A stretch of DNA of 64,000 nucleotides. Origin: Virgibacillus chiguensis (GTDB taxonomy: Bacteria > Bacillota > Bacilli > Bacillales > Amphibacillaceae). Numbering within the stretch: position 1 is the first letter of the stretch; each line of letters opens with the position of its first letter. The position numbers were made by a program, and so were the translations under genes. The stretch is taken from the NCBI RefSeq assembly GCF_900129865.1, contig NZ_FQXD01000001.1:186001-250000 (forward strand). The letters run 5' to 3'. Shown piece after piece: positions 18,291 through 27,156 of the stretch. The notes under the pieces were generated by a model. It saw only the letters and a list, made by a program, of their open reading frames with translations. It did not search any database and was not told the DNA's origin.

Positions 18291-19385
18291 TTATCTTCTA
18301 CTTAAAATATGATGACCATTTAACAAAAATTGACTCCTAGAACGATATTCAGATTTAATTCTTTCTTCAGCCATTCGATTTGCAGCTAAGTAAGTAGGTA
18401 TATTATCTCGTCTAGCGATGGCAAATACTTTTACCAAGCTGTCATATATAGTTTCAACCTTCTTCATAGCCCGATCGTAATTATATCCTTGTAACTCATC
18501 AGCAACATTAATAACCCCACCAGAGTTAATGACATAGTCAGGTGCGTAAACAATCCCTTGCTTGTGAATCATATCACCATGTCGCGACTCTTTCAATTGA
18601 TTATTAGCTGATCCAGCAATAACTTTTGCTTTTATTCTTGGAATCGTGTCATCATTTATCGTTGCTCCAAGTGCACAAGGTGCATAAATATCACAATCCA
18701 CATCATAAATTGCATCCGGTTTAACTGCTTTTGCATGGAAAGCTTCTACTGCTCTTTGTACAGCTTGTTCATTGATATCTGTTACTACTAAATTAGCTCC
18801 TTCTTTATGTAAATGTTCACAAAGAGCATAAGCAACATTACCTATACCTTGAACTGCAACTGTTTTTCCTATTAAAGAATCATCCCCAAATGCTTCTTTA
18901 GCGGCAGCTTTCATGCCTTTATATACGCCATAACCAGTTACTGGAGAAGGGTTTCCGGAAGACCCTGATTCTGGGGAGATACCCGTCACAAAATCGGTTT
19001 CCATATGGATAGTATCCATATCTTGCACGGTTGTACCTACATCCTCTGCTGTAATATATCTTCCATTCAAACCTTGGATATAACGACCAAAAGCACGAAA
19101 CATTTCAGGGTTTTTATCTTGTTTTGGGTCACCAATGATAACCGTTTTCCCACCACCTAAGTTTAGTCCAGCTGCAGCATTCTTATAAGTCATTCCTTTA
19201 GCTAAACGAAGCGCATCTTCAAGAGCAGCTTCTTCTGTTTCATAGGTCCACATTCTCGTTCCACCTAAAGCAGGGCCTAAAGTTGTATCGTGGATGACAA
19301 TAATTGCCTTCAACCCAGAATTCTTATCTTGACAAAACACGACTTGTTCATAATCATCTTGTTCCATGTAGCGAAATAGTTCCAT
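18291..19385 (-). CDS. bcd: Branched-chain amino acid (leucine) dehydrogenase
   Basis: Deaminates leucine, valine and isoleucine to the keto acids used by BKD, reducing NAD+. The 364-residue protein belongs to the Glu/Leu/Phe/Val dehydrogenase family: [10 protein letters not shown] near residue 38, the catalytic lysine in [18 protein letters not shown] (about residue 80) and the NAD fold with [14 protein letters not shown] near 180. Its start ATG overlaps the ptb stop by one base (TAATG), so the two are translationally coupled. It lies upstream of buk as in B. subtilis. Confidence 0.95.
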   Translation of the reverse strand: MELFRYMEQDDYEQVVFCQDKNSGLKAIIVIHDTTLGPALGGTRMWTYETEEAALEDALRLAKGMTYKNAAAGLNLGGGKTVIIGDPKQDKNPEMFRAFGRYIQGLNGRYITAEDVGTTVQDMDTIHMETDFVTGISPESGSSGNPSPVTGYGVYKGMKAAAKEAFGDDSLIGKTVAVQGIGNVAYALCEHLHKEGANLVVTDINEQAVQRAVEAFHAKAVKPDAIYDVDCDIYAPCALGATINDDTIPRIKAKVIAGSANNQLKESRHGDMIHKQGIVYAPDYVINSGGVINVADELQGYNYDRAMKKVETIYDSLVKVFAIARRDNIPTYLAANRMAEERIKSEYRSRSQFLLNGHHILSRR

Positions 19386-20311
19386 TAAGATCTCCTCCTA
19401 TTTGAATTAGTGGTCATAATTGCTAATGATAGCGAATGTAATTTGCTTTCAACGGTATCTGCTCGTGACGTTAAAATAATCGGTGCTTTAGCTCCGCAAA
19501 TAAGAGCAGCTACTTTTGCTTGTGCATAATAAATAAATGATTTATATAAAGCATTGCCTACTTCAATGGAAGGGGCGAGAAGAATATCTGCATCCCCTGC
19601 AACTTCTGATGAAATACCTTTTTGAACTGCCGCTCGCTTTGATACAGCATTATCAAATGCTAAAGGTCCATCGATAAGACAGTTTTTTATTTGCCCTCTT
19701 CGTTGCATTTGCGTAAGTATAGCAGCATCCATCGTAGACTGCATACTAGGATTCACTTTCTCTACCGGTGCTAGAGCAGCTACTTTTGGTACCTCTATCC
19801 CAATACTTTGTGCAACTTGTACTGCATTTTCAACAATAGTAACTTTTTGTTGCATATCGGGCGCAATATTCATTGCTGCATCTGTTAATATCACAAGTTT
19901 TTCTTGATTTGGAACTTCAAAGACTGCAGTGTGTGATAAAATTTTTCCAGTTCGCAATCCATACTCTTTATTAAGAACTGCTTGCAAAACATCTTTTGTT
20001 GCGATGTTTCCTTTCATTAATATATCTGCTTGCTTTTGGCTTACTGCTTTAACACTTGAATGTGCAATCGCAGTTAAATCAGTTGCATGTTGAATAGAGA
20101 CTTTTTCTTTATAGTTGGATAAATGGAGCCCTATTCGGTTTGCTGTTTCCTTTATTTTCTCTTCATTTCCAACAAGCAAAAATTGGCAAAGGTTTTCTTC
20201 AAGAGCTATTTTAACAACTTGTAATATACCTTCATCTTGAGCATTTGCAATGGAAACAATATTTCCTTCTTTCTTTTTGGCTGCAATTTTTAGTTGGTCT
20301 AAACCACCCAT
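19385..20311 (-). CDS. ptb: Phosphate butyryltransferase (phosphotransacylase)
   Basis: Converts acyl-CoA plus phosphate to acyl phosphate plus CoA, feeding Buk. 308 residues, phosphate acetyl/butyryl-transferase fold, with conserved segments ADILMKGNI near 88, [12 protein letters not shown] near 140, [10 protein letters not shown] near 214, and [13 protein letters not shown] near the C-terminus. It is the first gene of the bkd operon, directly behind the sigma-54 type promoter. A GGAGG lies before ATG 20311. It overlaps bcd by one base. Confidence 0.94.
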   Translation of the reverse strand: MGGLDQLKIAAKKKEGNIVSIANAQDEGILQVVKIALEENLCQFLLVGNEEKIKETANRIGLHLSNYKEKVSIQHATDLTAIAHSSVKAVSQKQADILMKGNIATKDVLQAVLNKEYGLRTGKILSHTAVFEVPNQEKLVILTDAAMNIAPDMQQKVTIVENAVQVAQSIGIEVPKVAALAPVEKVNPSMQSTMDAAILTQMQRRGQIKNCLIDGPLAFDNAVSKRAAVQKGISSEVAGDADILLAPSIEVGNALYKSFIYYAQAKVAALICGAKAPIILTSRADTVESKLHSLSLAIMTTNSNRRRS

Positions 20312-20344
20312 ATTTCCCTCCTATCTTCTCTGCCATAGTTATTA

Positions 20345-20360
20345 TGCAAATACTATGCCA
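20345..20360 (-). promoter_or_regulatory. Sigma-54 (SigL) promoter of the ptb-bkd operon
   Basis: On the minus strand TGGCA (-24) and TTGCA (-12) are separated by six bases, a fit to TGGCAC-N5-TTGCA with one change. It lies about 35 bases before the ptb start, downstream of bkdR, whose product has a sigma-54 interaction domain. This is the arrangement known for B. subtilis bkd. Confidence 0.9.
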
Positions 20361-20403
20361 AAAGAACAATCATTGTAAGCGCTTCACTTAAATACTACTC
20401 CCC

Positions 20404-20440
20404 TGCAATTTGTTGCGCATACCTGCAAACTATTGCAGGT
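20404..20440 (-). promoter_or_regulatory. Paired BkdR operator-like repeats (upstream activating sequence)
   Basis: Two dyads of the form TGCAA-N4-TTGC(A/G) lie at 20404-20417 and 20424-20437; the second extends to a perfect ACCTGCAA/TTGCAGGT palindrome (20421-20440). They are exactly 20 bases apart, two helical turns, and 44-80 bases upstream of the -24 element. The right-hand dyad overlaps the bkdR stop codon. The assignment to BkdR is inference from position and from a third similar dyad before bkdR. Confidence 0.7.
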
Positions 20441-22496
20441 CAGGTTTTGCAATTTGATGTTTTTCCATTTTATAGTAAAGATTTCGGATTGAAATTTGCA
20501 ACGACTTGGCCGTTTTTGTTTTATTATAATCATTTTGCTCATATACTTGCGCAATATAATTTCTTTCATATTCTTCCATTGCTTGTTGTAAAGATGGAGA
20601 GCTTGTTTGAAGTACTGGTGAAAAACTCGGCTTCCTCTCCTGATTTTCTAAATGAGGCAGATGGGATTGTTGAATTGCTTTTTCTTGAATCCCCATATAA
20701 ATCATGGCTCTTCCTATTACATTTTCTAGTTCACGAATGTTTCCTGGCCAATGATAATAATTTAAATGAGTTATAGCTTGCTCAGAAATGTGTTGCACGT
20801 CTCGTCCGTAATCTTGATTAATTTTTGTAATAATATGCTTCGCAAGTAATGGAAGGTCAGAAAGCCTCTCCTTTAAAGATGGAATAAATATAGGTAAACG
20901 GTTCAATCGATAATATAAATCTTCGCGAAACGTTTTTGCCATAATTGCTTTTTCGAGATTTACATTAGTTGCTGCAATCACACGCACATCAATCGTAATT
21001 GGAGTCGTCCCTCCAACACGTACAATTTCATTTTCTTGTAACACTCGTAATAATTTTGCTTGCATGTGTAAAGACAATTCACCAATCTCATCTAAAAATA
21101 TACTCCCGTTATTTGCTTCTTCAAAAAAACCTTTTTTTCCGCCTCTTTTGGCACCAGAAAAAGCTCCTTCTTCATAGCCGAACAACTCACTTTCTAATAT
21201 CGTTTCAGCAATGGCGGCGCAATTAACGCGTATAAATTTATAGTGTTTACGGTCACTTTCATTATGAATGGCGTGAGCAAATAATTCTTTTCCAGTACCA
21301 GATTCGCCTCGAAGTAAAACAGTAGCAGGTGTTCTAGCACCTACTTTCGCTTGCTCTAAAGCAATTTTCATTTCTGGAGAAGTACCAATAATATCCGTAA
21401 ATGTATACTTTGCTTCCAAATTACGTATAATCTGTCTTGCACGCTTTAGTTCATTGGTTAATGACTGCACTTCGGAAATGTCGTGAAGTACACCGACACT
21501 GCCTTTTAATTTACCATCTACAATTACAGGAGCAACGTTGACATATACTTCTTTTTTATTTGGGCCAACTTTCATTAATACTCCTCTTATGGGTCTTCTT
21601 GTTTGTAAGACCCTCATATGTACACTCTCTCCCTCAGAAATATCCGTAGTTGCTGGTTTGCCAATGACGTCAGAGGCAGCTAATCCAGTGATTTTAGTAT
21701 AGGCAGGATTTATCATTAACCCAAGACCTTGTTCGTCTACAACACTGATTGCCTCATCAGAAGAATGAATAATTGCTTCTAACATCGTTTTAATTTCTTT
21801 TAAGTCGGTGTTTTCTTCTGCTAAATGTACGACTTCCGTAATATCTTTAAAAACAGCAAACGCACCTAGTAGACTATTGTCTGACCGTATAATTGGAATC
21901 CTTGTTGCAATAATCTGTTTCCCGTTTTCTAAAGTTAATTTTTGATTTATTTCCTTTCTACGGTTTTTTAACACTTCAGTAAGACGTGTACGATAAATGA
22001 CTTTTTCTATATGTTCTCCTTCAAGTAGTTTCTGCTTTGAGGTGTTAATAATCTTTTCTGCACTTTTATTAACAAAAGTGATAAACCCATTAGTATCGAC
22101 GACAATCATGCCATCACGTATATTGTTTAATATCAACTCTTGATTTAGCATTTGTAGTTCTATTTCTTCTAACAGCTCTTGTTTTTCATCAAATAGCTCA
22201 GAAATGATATAAGCAACTGTCCCTGGAATAATTACTGTCCTTCGATTACGTCGCTGTAATAGTGCTTCTAATACAAATTCATTGCCAGTTGCTTCAATGA
22301 TAATATCAATATTTTCATCAATCCAATTTTTCCACGAACGTCCTATAGGAATGTCCCATTTTTCTGCCGCTACTAGACCGGGAGCAGACGAATTCGTGTC
22401 CACGATAGCTACGACTTTCATAGTTTGAGTAGCATGGAGAATTTTTAATATTGCACTCCCGCCTTTACCAGCACCAACAATAAGAACGCGTTTCAT
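20430..22496 (-). CDS. bkdR: Sigma-54-dependent transcriptional activator BkdR
   Basis: Activates the ptb-bkd operon through SigL. The 688-residue protein has, in order, an N-terminal Rossmann-like ligand domain (VLIVGAGKGGSAI at residues 4-16), two PAS domains (about 115-220 and 235-345), an AAA+ domain (about 370-600) with Walker A GESGTGKELFA, the sigma-54 contact motif FSGAKRGG where most members have GAFTGA, and a C-terminal Fis-type helix-turn-helix (NKTKTAKSLQISIRNLY). Length is close to B. subtilis BkdR. ATG 22496 is chosen over 22523 because AAGGTGG precedes it. The ESGAFSGA-type variant is seen directly and does not remove the essential GAF core. Confidence 0.94.
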   Translation of the reverse strand: MKRVLIVGAGKGGSAILKILHATQTMKVVAIVDTNSSAPGLVAAEKWDIPIGRSWKNWIDENIDIIIEATGNEFVLEALLQRRNRRTVIIPGTVAYIISELFDEKQELLEEIELQMLNQELILNNIRDGMIVVDTNGFITFVNKSAEKIINTSKQKLLEGEHIEKVIYRTRLTEVLKNRRKEINQKLTLENGKQIIATRIPIIRSDNSLLGAFAVFKDITEVVHLAEENTDLKEIKTMLEAIIHSSDEAISVVDEQGLGLMINPAYTKITGLAASDVIGKPATTDISEGESVHMRVLQTRRPIRGVLMKVGPNKKEVYVNVAPVIVDGKLKGSVGVLHDISEVQSLTNELKRARQIIRNLEAKYTFTDIIGTSPEMKIALEQAKVGARTPATVLLRGESGTGKELFAHAIHNESDRKHYKFIRVNCAAIAETILESELFGYEEGAFSGAKRGGKKGFFEEANNGSIFLDEIGELSLHMQAKLLRVLQENEIVRVGGTTPITIDVRVIAATNVNLEKAIMAKTFREDLYYRLNRLPIFIPSLKERLSDLPLLAKHIITKINQDYGRDVQHISEQAITHLNYYHWPGNIRELENVIGRAMIYMGIQEKAIQQSHLPHLENQERKPSFSPVLQTSSPSLQQAMEEYERNYIAQVYEQNDYNKTKTAKSLQISIRNLYYKMEKHQIAKPDLQ

Positions 22497-22543
22497 TCCA
22501 TCCCACCTTGCATTTTTTTGCATACTTATATCTTACGTTAGTC

Positions 22544-22557
22544 TGCAAAGTAATGCA
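22544..22557 (-). promoter_or_regulatory. BkdR operator-like dyad upstream of bkdR
   Basis: TGCAA-N4-ATGCA, the same half-sites and spacing as the dyads in front of the bkd operon, 48-61 bases before the bkdR start. It suggests autoregulation of bkdR; this is inference. Confidence 0.5.
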
Positions 22558-22670
22558 ATATGTGTATTTCATTTATTTCTATAGCCAATCTTGAAGTGGT
22601 GTTTTGCTTTATTCCTTTTTCTGTCCTTTTTTGCTATACTATATTTGACAATAATGAAGGAGAATTTTCA

Positions 22671-22922
22671 ATGATCCGAATCATAGCCATACTTATTTTG
22701 TTTATCCCAGGTTTAATAGCTGCTATAGGCATTAAGTTAATGAGAGACACATTATTTGCTACTTTCTATCCGATATTTTTACATAGTAGTATTCAGTTCA
22801 TTATTGGGCTTATACTATTCTTGGCTGGACTTGCTTTCATAGGCGGTTTCATTATACACCGGGATCGAAAACGACAAAAAAATCAGCAACAAAAAAGAAA
22901 TTGTTATGCAAATGGGGACTAA
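22671..22922 (+). CDS. yqzF: DUF2627 family small membrane protein (YqzF)
   Basis: 83 residues with two hydrophobic helices (IRIIAILILFIPGLIAAIGI and FIIGLILFLAGLAFIGGFII) joined by a short loop, then a lysine/arginine/glutamine-rich cytoplasmic tail. This is the DUF2627 plan, represented by B. subtilis YqzF beside bkdR; function unknown. ATG 22671 follows AAGGAG at normal spacing; the longer frame from 22560 has no site. The last codons and the stop lie inside the terminator hairpin that follows. Confidence 0.82.
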   Translation: MIRIIAILILFIPGLIAAIGIKLMRDTLFATFYPIFLHSSIQFIIGLILFLAGLAFIGGFIIHRDRKRQKNQQQKRNCYANGD

Positions 22923-22936
22923 GTCTCCATTTTTTT
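22912..22936 (+). terminator. Terminator of yqzF
   Basis: ATGGGGAC (22912-22919) pairs with GTCTCCAT (22923-22930), three-base loop at the stop codon, followed by a run of Ts. A compact intrinsic terminator that begins within the coding sequence. Confidence 0.85.
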
Positions 22937-23078
22937 AATTGTAGTCATTTAACATTACGATCTACATACTTTACCGTCAATTTAAAGTAAGTACATTCAT
23001 TTTTATTCTTTATAATGTGAAAATAAACAGAATTTATGATATGATGAAAAATAAAAAATCAGCGGGAGGAATTCACAC

Positions 23079-24428
23079 GTGAAAGTTGCAAAATTTGGAG
23101 GAAGCTCTGTAGCTAGCGCAGAACAAATAGAGAAAGTTGCCAACATTATAAAAACGGACCTCCAAAAGAAATTTATTGTCGTTTCTGCTCCAGGTAAGCG
23201 ACATAAATCAGACCAAAAAATGACGGACATGTTTATTCAATTATGGAAAGCAAGCCAACAGAAAGCTTCTTTAGAGCCATTTATTGATCCAATTATTAAA
23301 AGATTTACTGAGATTGTGGAACAGTTAAGCTTGTCTTTCACTATTGTGGGCGAAATTAAACAATCCATTAATAAGCTATTACATATGGAGGAAGCACCTA
23401 TTAGAAAATTAGATGCTTTAAAAGCAATTGGTGAGGATAGTTCAGCTAAAATTCTTAGCGCGTACCTTACTTCAATTGGTTTAGAAGCACGTTACGTAAA
23501 CCCTCGCGAAGCTGGTGTAATGGTCAGTGATGAACCGGGTAATGGCAAAATATTGCCAGAAAGTTTTGAGATGATATATAAATTACGCTCTACAAAAGGT
23601 ATTTCAGTTATCCCTGGTTTTTTTGGATATACAAATGATGGAAAATTAATTACATTTTCACGTGGTGGTTCTGATATTACCGGATCCATTATAGCCGCCG
23701 GAATTAAAGCGGATCTATATGAAAATTATACAGATGTGGACTCTGTTTACGCAGTTAATCCTTCCATCGTAGACAACCCTAAAAAAATAACAACACTTAC
23801 GTATAAAGAAATGCGTGAATTGTCTTATGCAGGATTTTCGGTGTTTCATGATGAAGCATTAATACCTGCATATCGGGAAAAAATACCAGTATGCATTAAA
23901 AATACAAATAATCCGCAAGCAACTGGCACATTCATTGTTTCTGAGAAAAAACCAAGCGAAAAATGTGTTGTTGGCATTGCCAGTGACACTGGTTTTTGCA
24001 GTATTTATATTAGTAAATACTTGATGAACAGAGAGATTGGTTTTGGACGTAAAGTGCTCTCTATATTAGAAGAGGAAAGTATTTCCTTCGAACATGCTCC
24101 TTCAGGTATCGATGATTTATCGATTATTATTCGGGAAAAACATTTACCTCTAGAAAAAGAAAAGCAAGTATTAGAACGTATTCAAAAGGAGTTATGCCCT
24201 GATTTAATTTCTATTCATCGTAATCTCGCTATGATTATGATTGTGGGGGAAGGACTCGTGCGTACAATTGGTGTCGCTAAAAAAGCAACGTCCGCCATTT
24301 CTAGTGCGAATGTAAATATTGAGATGATTAACCAGGGGTCATCAGAAGTTTCTATGATGTTTGGCATTATAGCTGACGATCTAGAAAAAGCTGTTCAATC
24401 ATTGTACAATGCTTTTTTTGTCAAATAA
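23079..24428 (+). CDS. yclM: Aspartate kinase, YclM (aspartokinase III) type
   Basis: First step of the aspartate family pathway (lysine, threonine, methionine, diaminopimelate). The 449-residue protein has KFGGSSVASAEQ at residues 4-15, VVSAPGKRHKSD near 35, the FSRGGSDITGS substrate loop near 195, and two ACT regulatory domains in the C-terminal 150 residues (GFCSIYI..., IGVAKKATSAISSANVNIE). Length and the N-terminal SAPGK-type sequence resemble the lysine/threonine-responsive B. subtilis YclM more than LysC or DapG. The start is GTG 23079 after GGGAGGA. It stands alone, closed by a strong terminator shared with spo0A. Which effector it senses is not readable. Confidence 0.88.
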   Translation: MKVAKFGGSSVASAEQIEKVANIIKTDLQKKFIVVSAPGKRHKSDQKMTDMFIQLWKASQQKASLEPFIDPIIKRFTEIVEQLSLSFTIVGEIKQSINKLLHMEEAPIRKLDALKAIGEDSSAKILSAYLTSIGLEARYVNPREAGVMVSDEPGNGKILPESFEMIYKLRSTKGISVIPGFFGYTNDGKLITFSRGGSDITGSIIAAGIKADLYENYTDVDSVYAVNPSIVDNPKKITTLTYKEMRELSYAGFSVFHDEALIPAYREKIPVCIKNTNNPQATGTFIVSEKKPSEKCVVGIASDTGFCSIYISKYLMNREIGFGRKVLSILEEESISFEHAPSGIDDLSIIIREKHLPLEKEKQVLERIQKELCPDLISIHRNLAMIMIVGEGLVRTIGVAKKATSAISSANVNIEMINQGSSEVSMMFGIIADDLEKAVQSLYNAFFVK

Positions 24429-24444
24429 GATCTTTTCATTCAAA

Positions 24445-24482
24445 AAAACATATCCCTCCAAAATATAAGGGATATGTTTTTA
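24445..24482. terminator. Bidirectional terminator between yclM and spo0A
   Basis: ACATATCCCT pairs with AGGGATATGT around a 10-base loop, with A-runs and T-runs on both flanks. It lies between convergent genes and can stop both transcripts. Confidence 0.9.
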
Positions 24483-24493
24483 TTTGAAAATTT

Positions 24494-25270
24494 TTAACTT
24501 GCTTTATGTTCTAACCGTAAATGGTCAGCCACCATCGCAATGAATTCTGAATTTGTTGGTTTTGCTTTCGAAATGCTGATTGTATATCCAAATAAGGCAG
24601 AAATAGAGTCAATATTCCCTCTACTCCACGCTACTTCAATAGCATGACGAATGGCACGTTCAACACGTGAAGCAGTAGTATTGTATTTCTTAGCTATATC
24701 TGGATATAAAACCTTTGTGATAGAACCAAGCAGCTCAATATCATTAAATACCATCGTAATGGCTTCTCGTAAATACATGTAACCTTTAATATGCGCAGGA
24801 ACTCCTATTTCATGAATAATGTTGGTGATACTTGCTTCTAAATCTTGTTTTTTCCTTTCTTTTCGCTGAACTTTTGAAACACCAGCAGAGTAAGAGGAAC
24901 TGCCCTGTACTTGTCTTATTTGTTCAGCTAAATTATCTAAATCAAAAGGCTTCAAAATAAAATAAGCGGCACCTAAATCTACTGCTTTTTTCATCACTTC
25001 TTCTTGCCCAAAAGCTGTAAGCATAATGACGTGTGGAGGATTCTCTTTCGAAGAACGTAGTGTGTTCAGAACAGCAAGTCCATCCACATGTGGCATAATG
25101 ATATCTAGAATTAAAACATCTGGTTCCAAATCATCCAGCATGGTCAAGCAATCTCTTCCATTAAACGCTGTACCAATAACTTCAATGTCAGCTTGTTCTT
25201 CAAAATAATCTTCCATAAGCTTAATCAATTCCCGGTTATCATCTACTAAACAAATTTCAATCTTTTCCAC
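24494..25270 (-). CDS. spo0A: Master sporulation response regulator Spo0A
   Basis: Phosphorelay output that binds 0A boxes and commits the cell to sporulation. 258 residues: receiver domain (1-125) with acidic pocket D10/D11, phosphorylated D56 in LILDIIMP, T85 and K107 in ILKPFD; a short linker; and the effector domain (about 145-258) with helix-turn-helix residues [19 protein letters not shown] 25270 is used as start, as in B. subtilis, after AAAGGAGGAG. spoIVB is directly upstream on the same strand, the normal order. Upstream DNA carries a sigma-H promoter and 0A-like boxes. Confidence 0.98.
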   Translation of the reverse strand: MEKIEICLVDDNRELIKLMEDYFEEQADIEVIGTAFNGRDCLTMLDDLEPDVLILDIIMPHVDGLAVLNTLRSSKENPPHVIMLTAFGQEEVMKKAVDLGAAYFILKPFDLDNLAEQIRQVQGSSSYSAGVSKVQRKERKKQDLEASITNIIHEIGVPAHIKGYMYLREAITMVFNDIELLGSITKVLYPDIAKKYNTTASRVERAIRHAIEVAWSRGNIDSISALFGYTISISKAKPTNSEFIAMVADHLRLEHKAS

Positions 25271-25314
25271 AAAACTCCTCCTTTTATGTAGTACATTACT
25301 TCTCTTTATTCTAC

Positions 25315-25343
25315 ATATTCTACATAAATGTAAATTATCCTTT
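25315..25343 (-). promoter_or_regulatory. Sigma-H promoter (Ps) of spo0A
   Basis: On the minus strand AAAGGATAA (-35) and GTAGAATAT (-10) are 11 bases apart, matching RnAGGAwWW and RnnGAATww of sigma-H promoters. It lies about 50 bases before the spo0A start. Confidence 0.8.
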
Positions 25344-25416
25344 TTTTATTTAACAAACATTGGTTTTTTTTAGATTTGCTTTATTTTGCTTAATATTTCT
25401 CTAATAAACGACTACA

Positions 25417-25446
25417 TTCGATAAATTAACCCAGATGTTTGTCGAA
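25417..25446. promoter_or_regulatory. Two 0A-like boxes upstream of spo0A
   Basis: TTTGTCGAA at 25438-25446 matches the 0A box core TTTGTCRAA on the plus strand. TTCGATAAA at 25417-25425 is a one-mismatch box in the opposite orientation. They lie 75-130 bases upstream of the sigma-H promoter, where autoregulatory sites are known in B. subtilis. Confidence 0.65.
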
Positions 25447-25613
25447 TTATATTTGCAGTTTTAATAAAAAGCGCTATAGAAACAGTAAATTAAATAACAT
25501 GCACCAACTATATTCAATAGATGCCTGCCCTAGAGAAAATTTTTTCACTTAAATAAGTATACCACAATTACTTCAATTCCTTGGCTTTGTCCAATTTTCT
25601 TTTCTCGCATCGT

Positions 25614-25652
25614 AAAAAAAGACTTGATTTGGAAAAAATCCAACCAAGCCTT
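25614..25652 (-). terminator. Terminator of spoIVB
   Basis: On the minus strand AGGCTTG-G-TTGGA pairs with TCCAA-A-TCAAGTCT, with small mismatches and a T-rich loop, followed by seven Ts. It begins five bases past the spoIVB stop. Confidence 0.8.
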
Positions 25653-25656
25653 TCAT

Positions 25657-26853
25657 TTAACTTACTTTTTTTGGTGATGAAGTAGCTGTATTAATACCAG
25701 CTTCCTCTAGCATAAACTTAATGTGAACACCATACCCCGATGTAGGGTCATTTACGAATACGTGAGTGACTGCCCCGATAATTTTGCCATTTTGTATAAT
25801 AGGACTTCCACTCATCCCTTGTACAATTCCACCTGTTTTGCTGAGCAATTCCTTATCTTTTATTTGAATGACCATTCCTTTTGTTGCTGCATTTTTCTGA
25901 GGAACACTGCTAACAACTTCGACTTCGTACTCTTTTATCTCTTCCCCGGCAAGTACTGTCAAAATTTTTGCAGGCCCTTCTTTCACCTCGTTAGGTTGAG
26001 CTATAGGCAATGGTTTTTTTATTTCCTCTAAATTTTGATTTAACTTTCCAAAAATACCAAATGCGGTATTTTTTGTAATAGATCCAATCTTATCTTCAGT
26101 TGCTGAAAAAGTGGCTTGTTTTTCTCCTGGTATACCATTATTTCCTTTTTCAATGGAAGTTACAGAAGATCGTACGATAGAGCCATTATTAATTTCTATA
26201 GGTTTTTGGGTATCCATATCGGAAATGACGTGACCTAAAGCTCCATATTTTTTTGAATTTGGATCATAAAAAGTCATCGTGCCTATTCCTGCAGCAGAGT
26301 CTCTTATATATAATCCGATTTGATAATTATTTTCTTTTTCATCTAGAGCTGGCTCTAATTCGGTAGAAATTGTTTTCTTTCCTCGTTTTAATTTTATATC
26401 CAACGCATTTTTTGTTTGTCCGGCTTGTTTTACAAACGGTTTTACATCTTTCATTTTTTTAACTTCTTTGCCATCAATTTCTAAAATAACATCGCCGACT
26501 TGAATATCTGCTTTTTCCCCAGGTGAAACTCCGCCCGTTTTTCCCTTTACTAAATGATGACCAACAACGAGTACACCCTTTGTTTGTAACTGAACTCCAA
26601 TGGATTGTCCACCGGGTATAATTTTTATTTCTTCTCTTGATTGTGCTTTTGTTTGTTGAATAGGTAAGCCAATAATTTGATGAAGTGTAGAAGTATCTTC
26701 TGGATTCATGCTAGTTGCTGTGGTTGCTGCTTGTGTAATTTGACTTTCCGCTTTAAATAGGTTTGTAATAACAGGAAGCGCAAGTAAGGCAAGCATTGTC
26801 AAAAAGCATATACCGAAACGTAATATTTTGTTGTGCTTTGTTCGCAAGTTCAT
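25657..26853 (-). CDS. spoIVB: SpoIVB serine peptidase (sigma-K checkpoint signal)
   Basis: Forespore-made, secreted serine protease that cleaves SpoIVFA and so releases pro-sigma-K processing in the mother cell. The 398-residue precursor has an N-terminal membrane anchor ([20 protein letters not shown]), a PDZ domain (about 95-170; [19 protein letters not shown]) and an S55 peptidase domain with GALGHVI near residue 205 (catalytic histidine) and the nucleophile in VQGMSGSPI near residue 345. It is next to spo0A and recN as in other spore formers. I could not place its forespore promoter. The extent is normal for the family. Confidence 0.95.
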   Translation of the reverse strand: MNLRTKHNKILRFGICFLTMLALLALPVITNLFKAESQITQAATTATSMNPEDTSTLHQIIGLPIQQTKAQSREEIKIIPGGQSIGVQLQTKGVLVVGHHLVKGKTGGVSPGEKADIQVGDVILEIDGKEVKKMKDVKPFVKQAGQTKNALDIKLKRGKKTISTELEPALDEKENNYQIGLYIRDSAAGIGTMTFYDPNSKKYGALGHVISDMDTQKPIEINNGSIVRSSVTSIEKGNNGIPGEKQATFSATEDKIGSITKNTAFGIFGKLNQNLEEIKKPLPIAQPNEVKEGPAKILTVLAGEEIKEYEVEVVSSVPQKNAATKGMVIQIKDKELLSKTGGIVQGMSGSPIIQNGKIIGAVTHVFVNDPTSGYGVHIKFMLEEAGINTATSSPKKVS

Positions 26854-27122
26854 TCACTCTCCTCTTTTCATACCCAAACCACCTTTTATCTGTACCTTTA
26901 ATTTAAGCTTTTTGTGGATGATTTAAACTGGTGAAAGATAAGCAAGCTTGCCTAACATTACCTACAGCTTTTTTATTTGTTATGTATATTGCTTTTGAAG
27001 AAAACAAAACTAATTTTTTATCTTTTTCACATAGTATAACTAAACGATACAATCTAATTTGGCGCATTGATTCTTGAAAGCCAACCGTTTTACTTATACT
27101 ACAAAGTCATTTTTACCAAAAG
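26854..27122. other. Interval between recN and spoIVB
   Basis: About 270 bases that should contain the spoIVB promoter. GGAGAG before the spoIVB start is visible, but no convincing sigma-F or sigma-G match was found by eye, and there is no open frame. Confidence 0.4.
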
Positions 27123-27156
27123 AAAAAAGCCAGATAGTTTATTTTCTGGCTTTTTG
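27123..27156 (-). terminator. Terminator of recN
   Basis: AAAAAGCCAGA and TTCTGGCTTTTT pair around a short AT-rich loop, with flanking A- and T-runs, right after the recN stop. Confidence 0.88.

Noticed and set aside
20374-20387. cre-like sequence TGTAAGCGCTTCAC upstream of ptb
   Set aside because: The core AAGCGCTT and one arm fit the CcpA consensus but the other arm is shifted by one base, so it was not listed as a feature.
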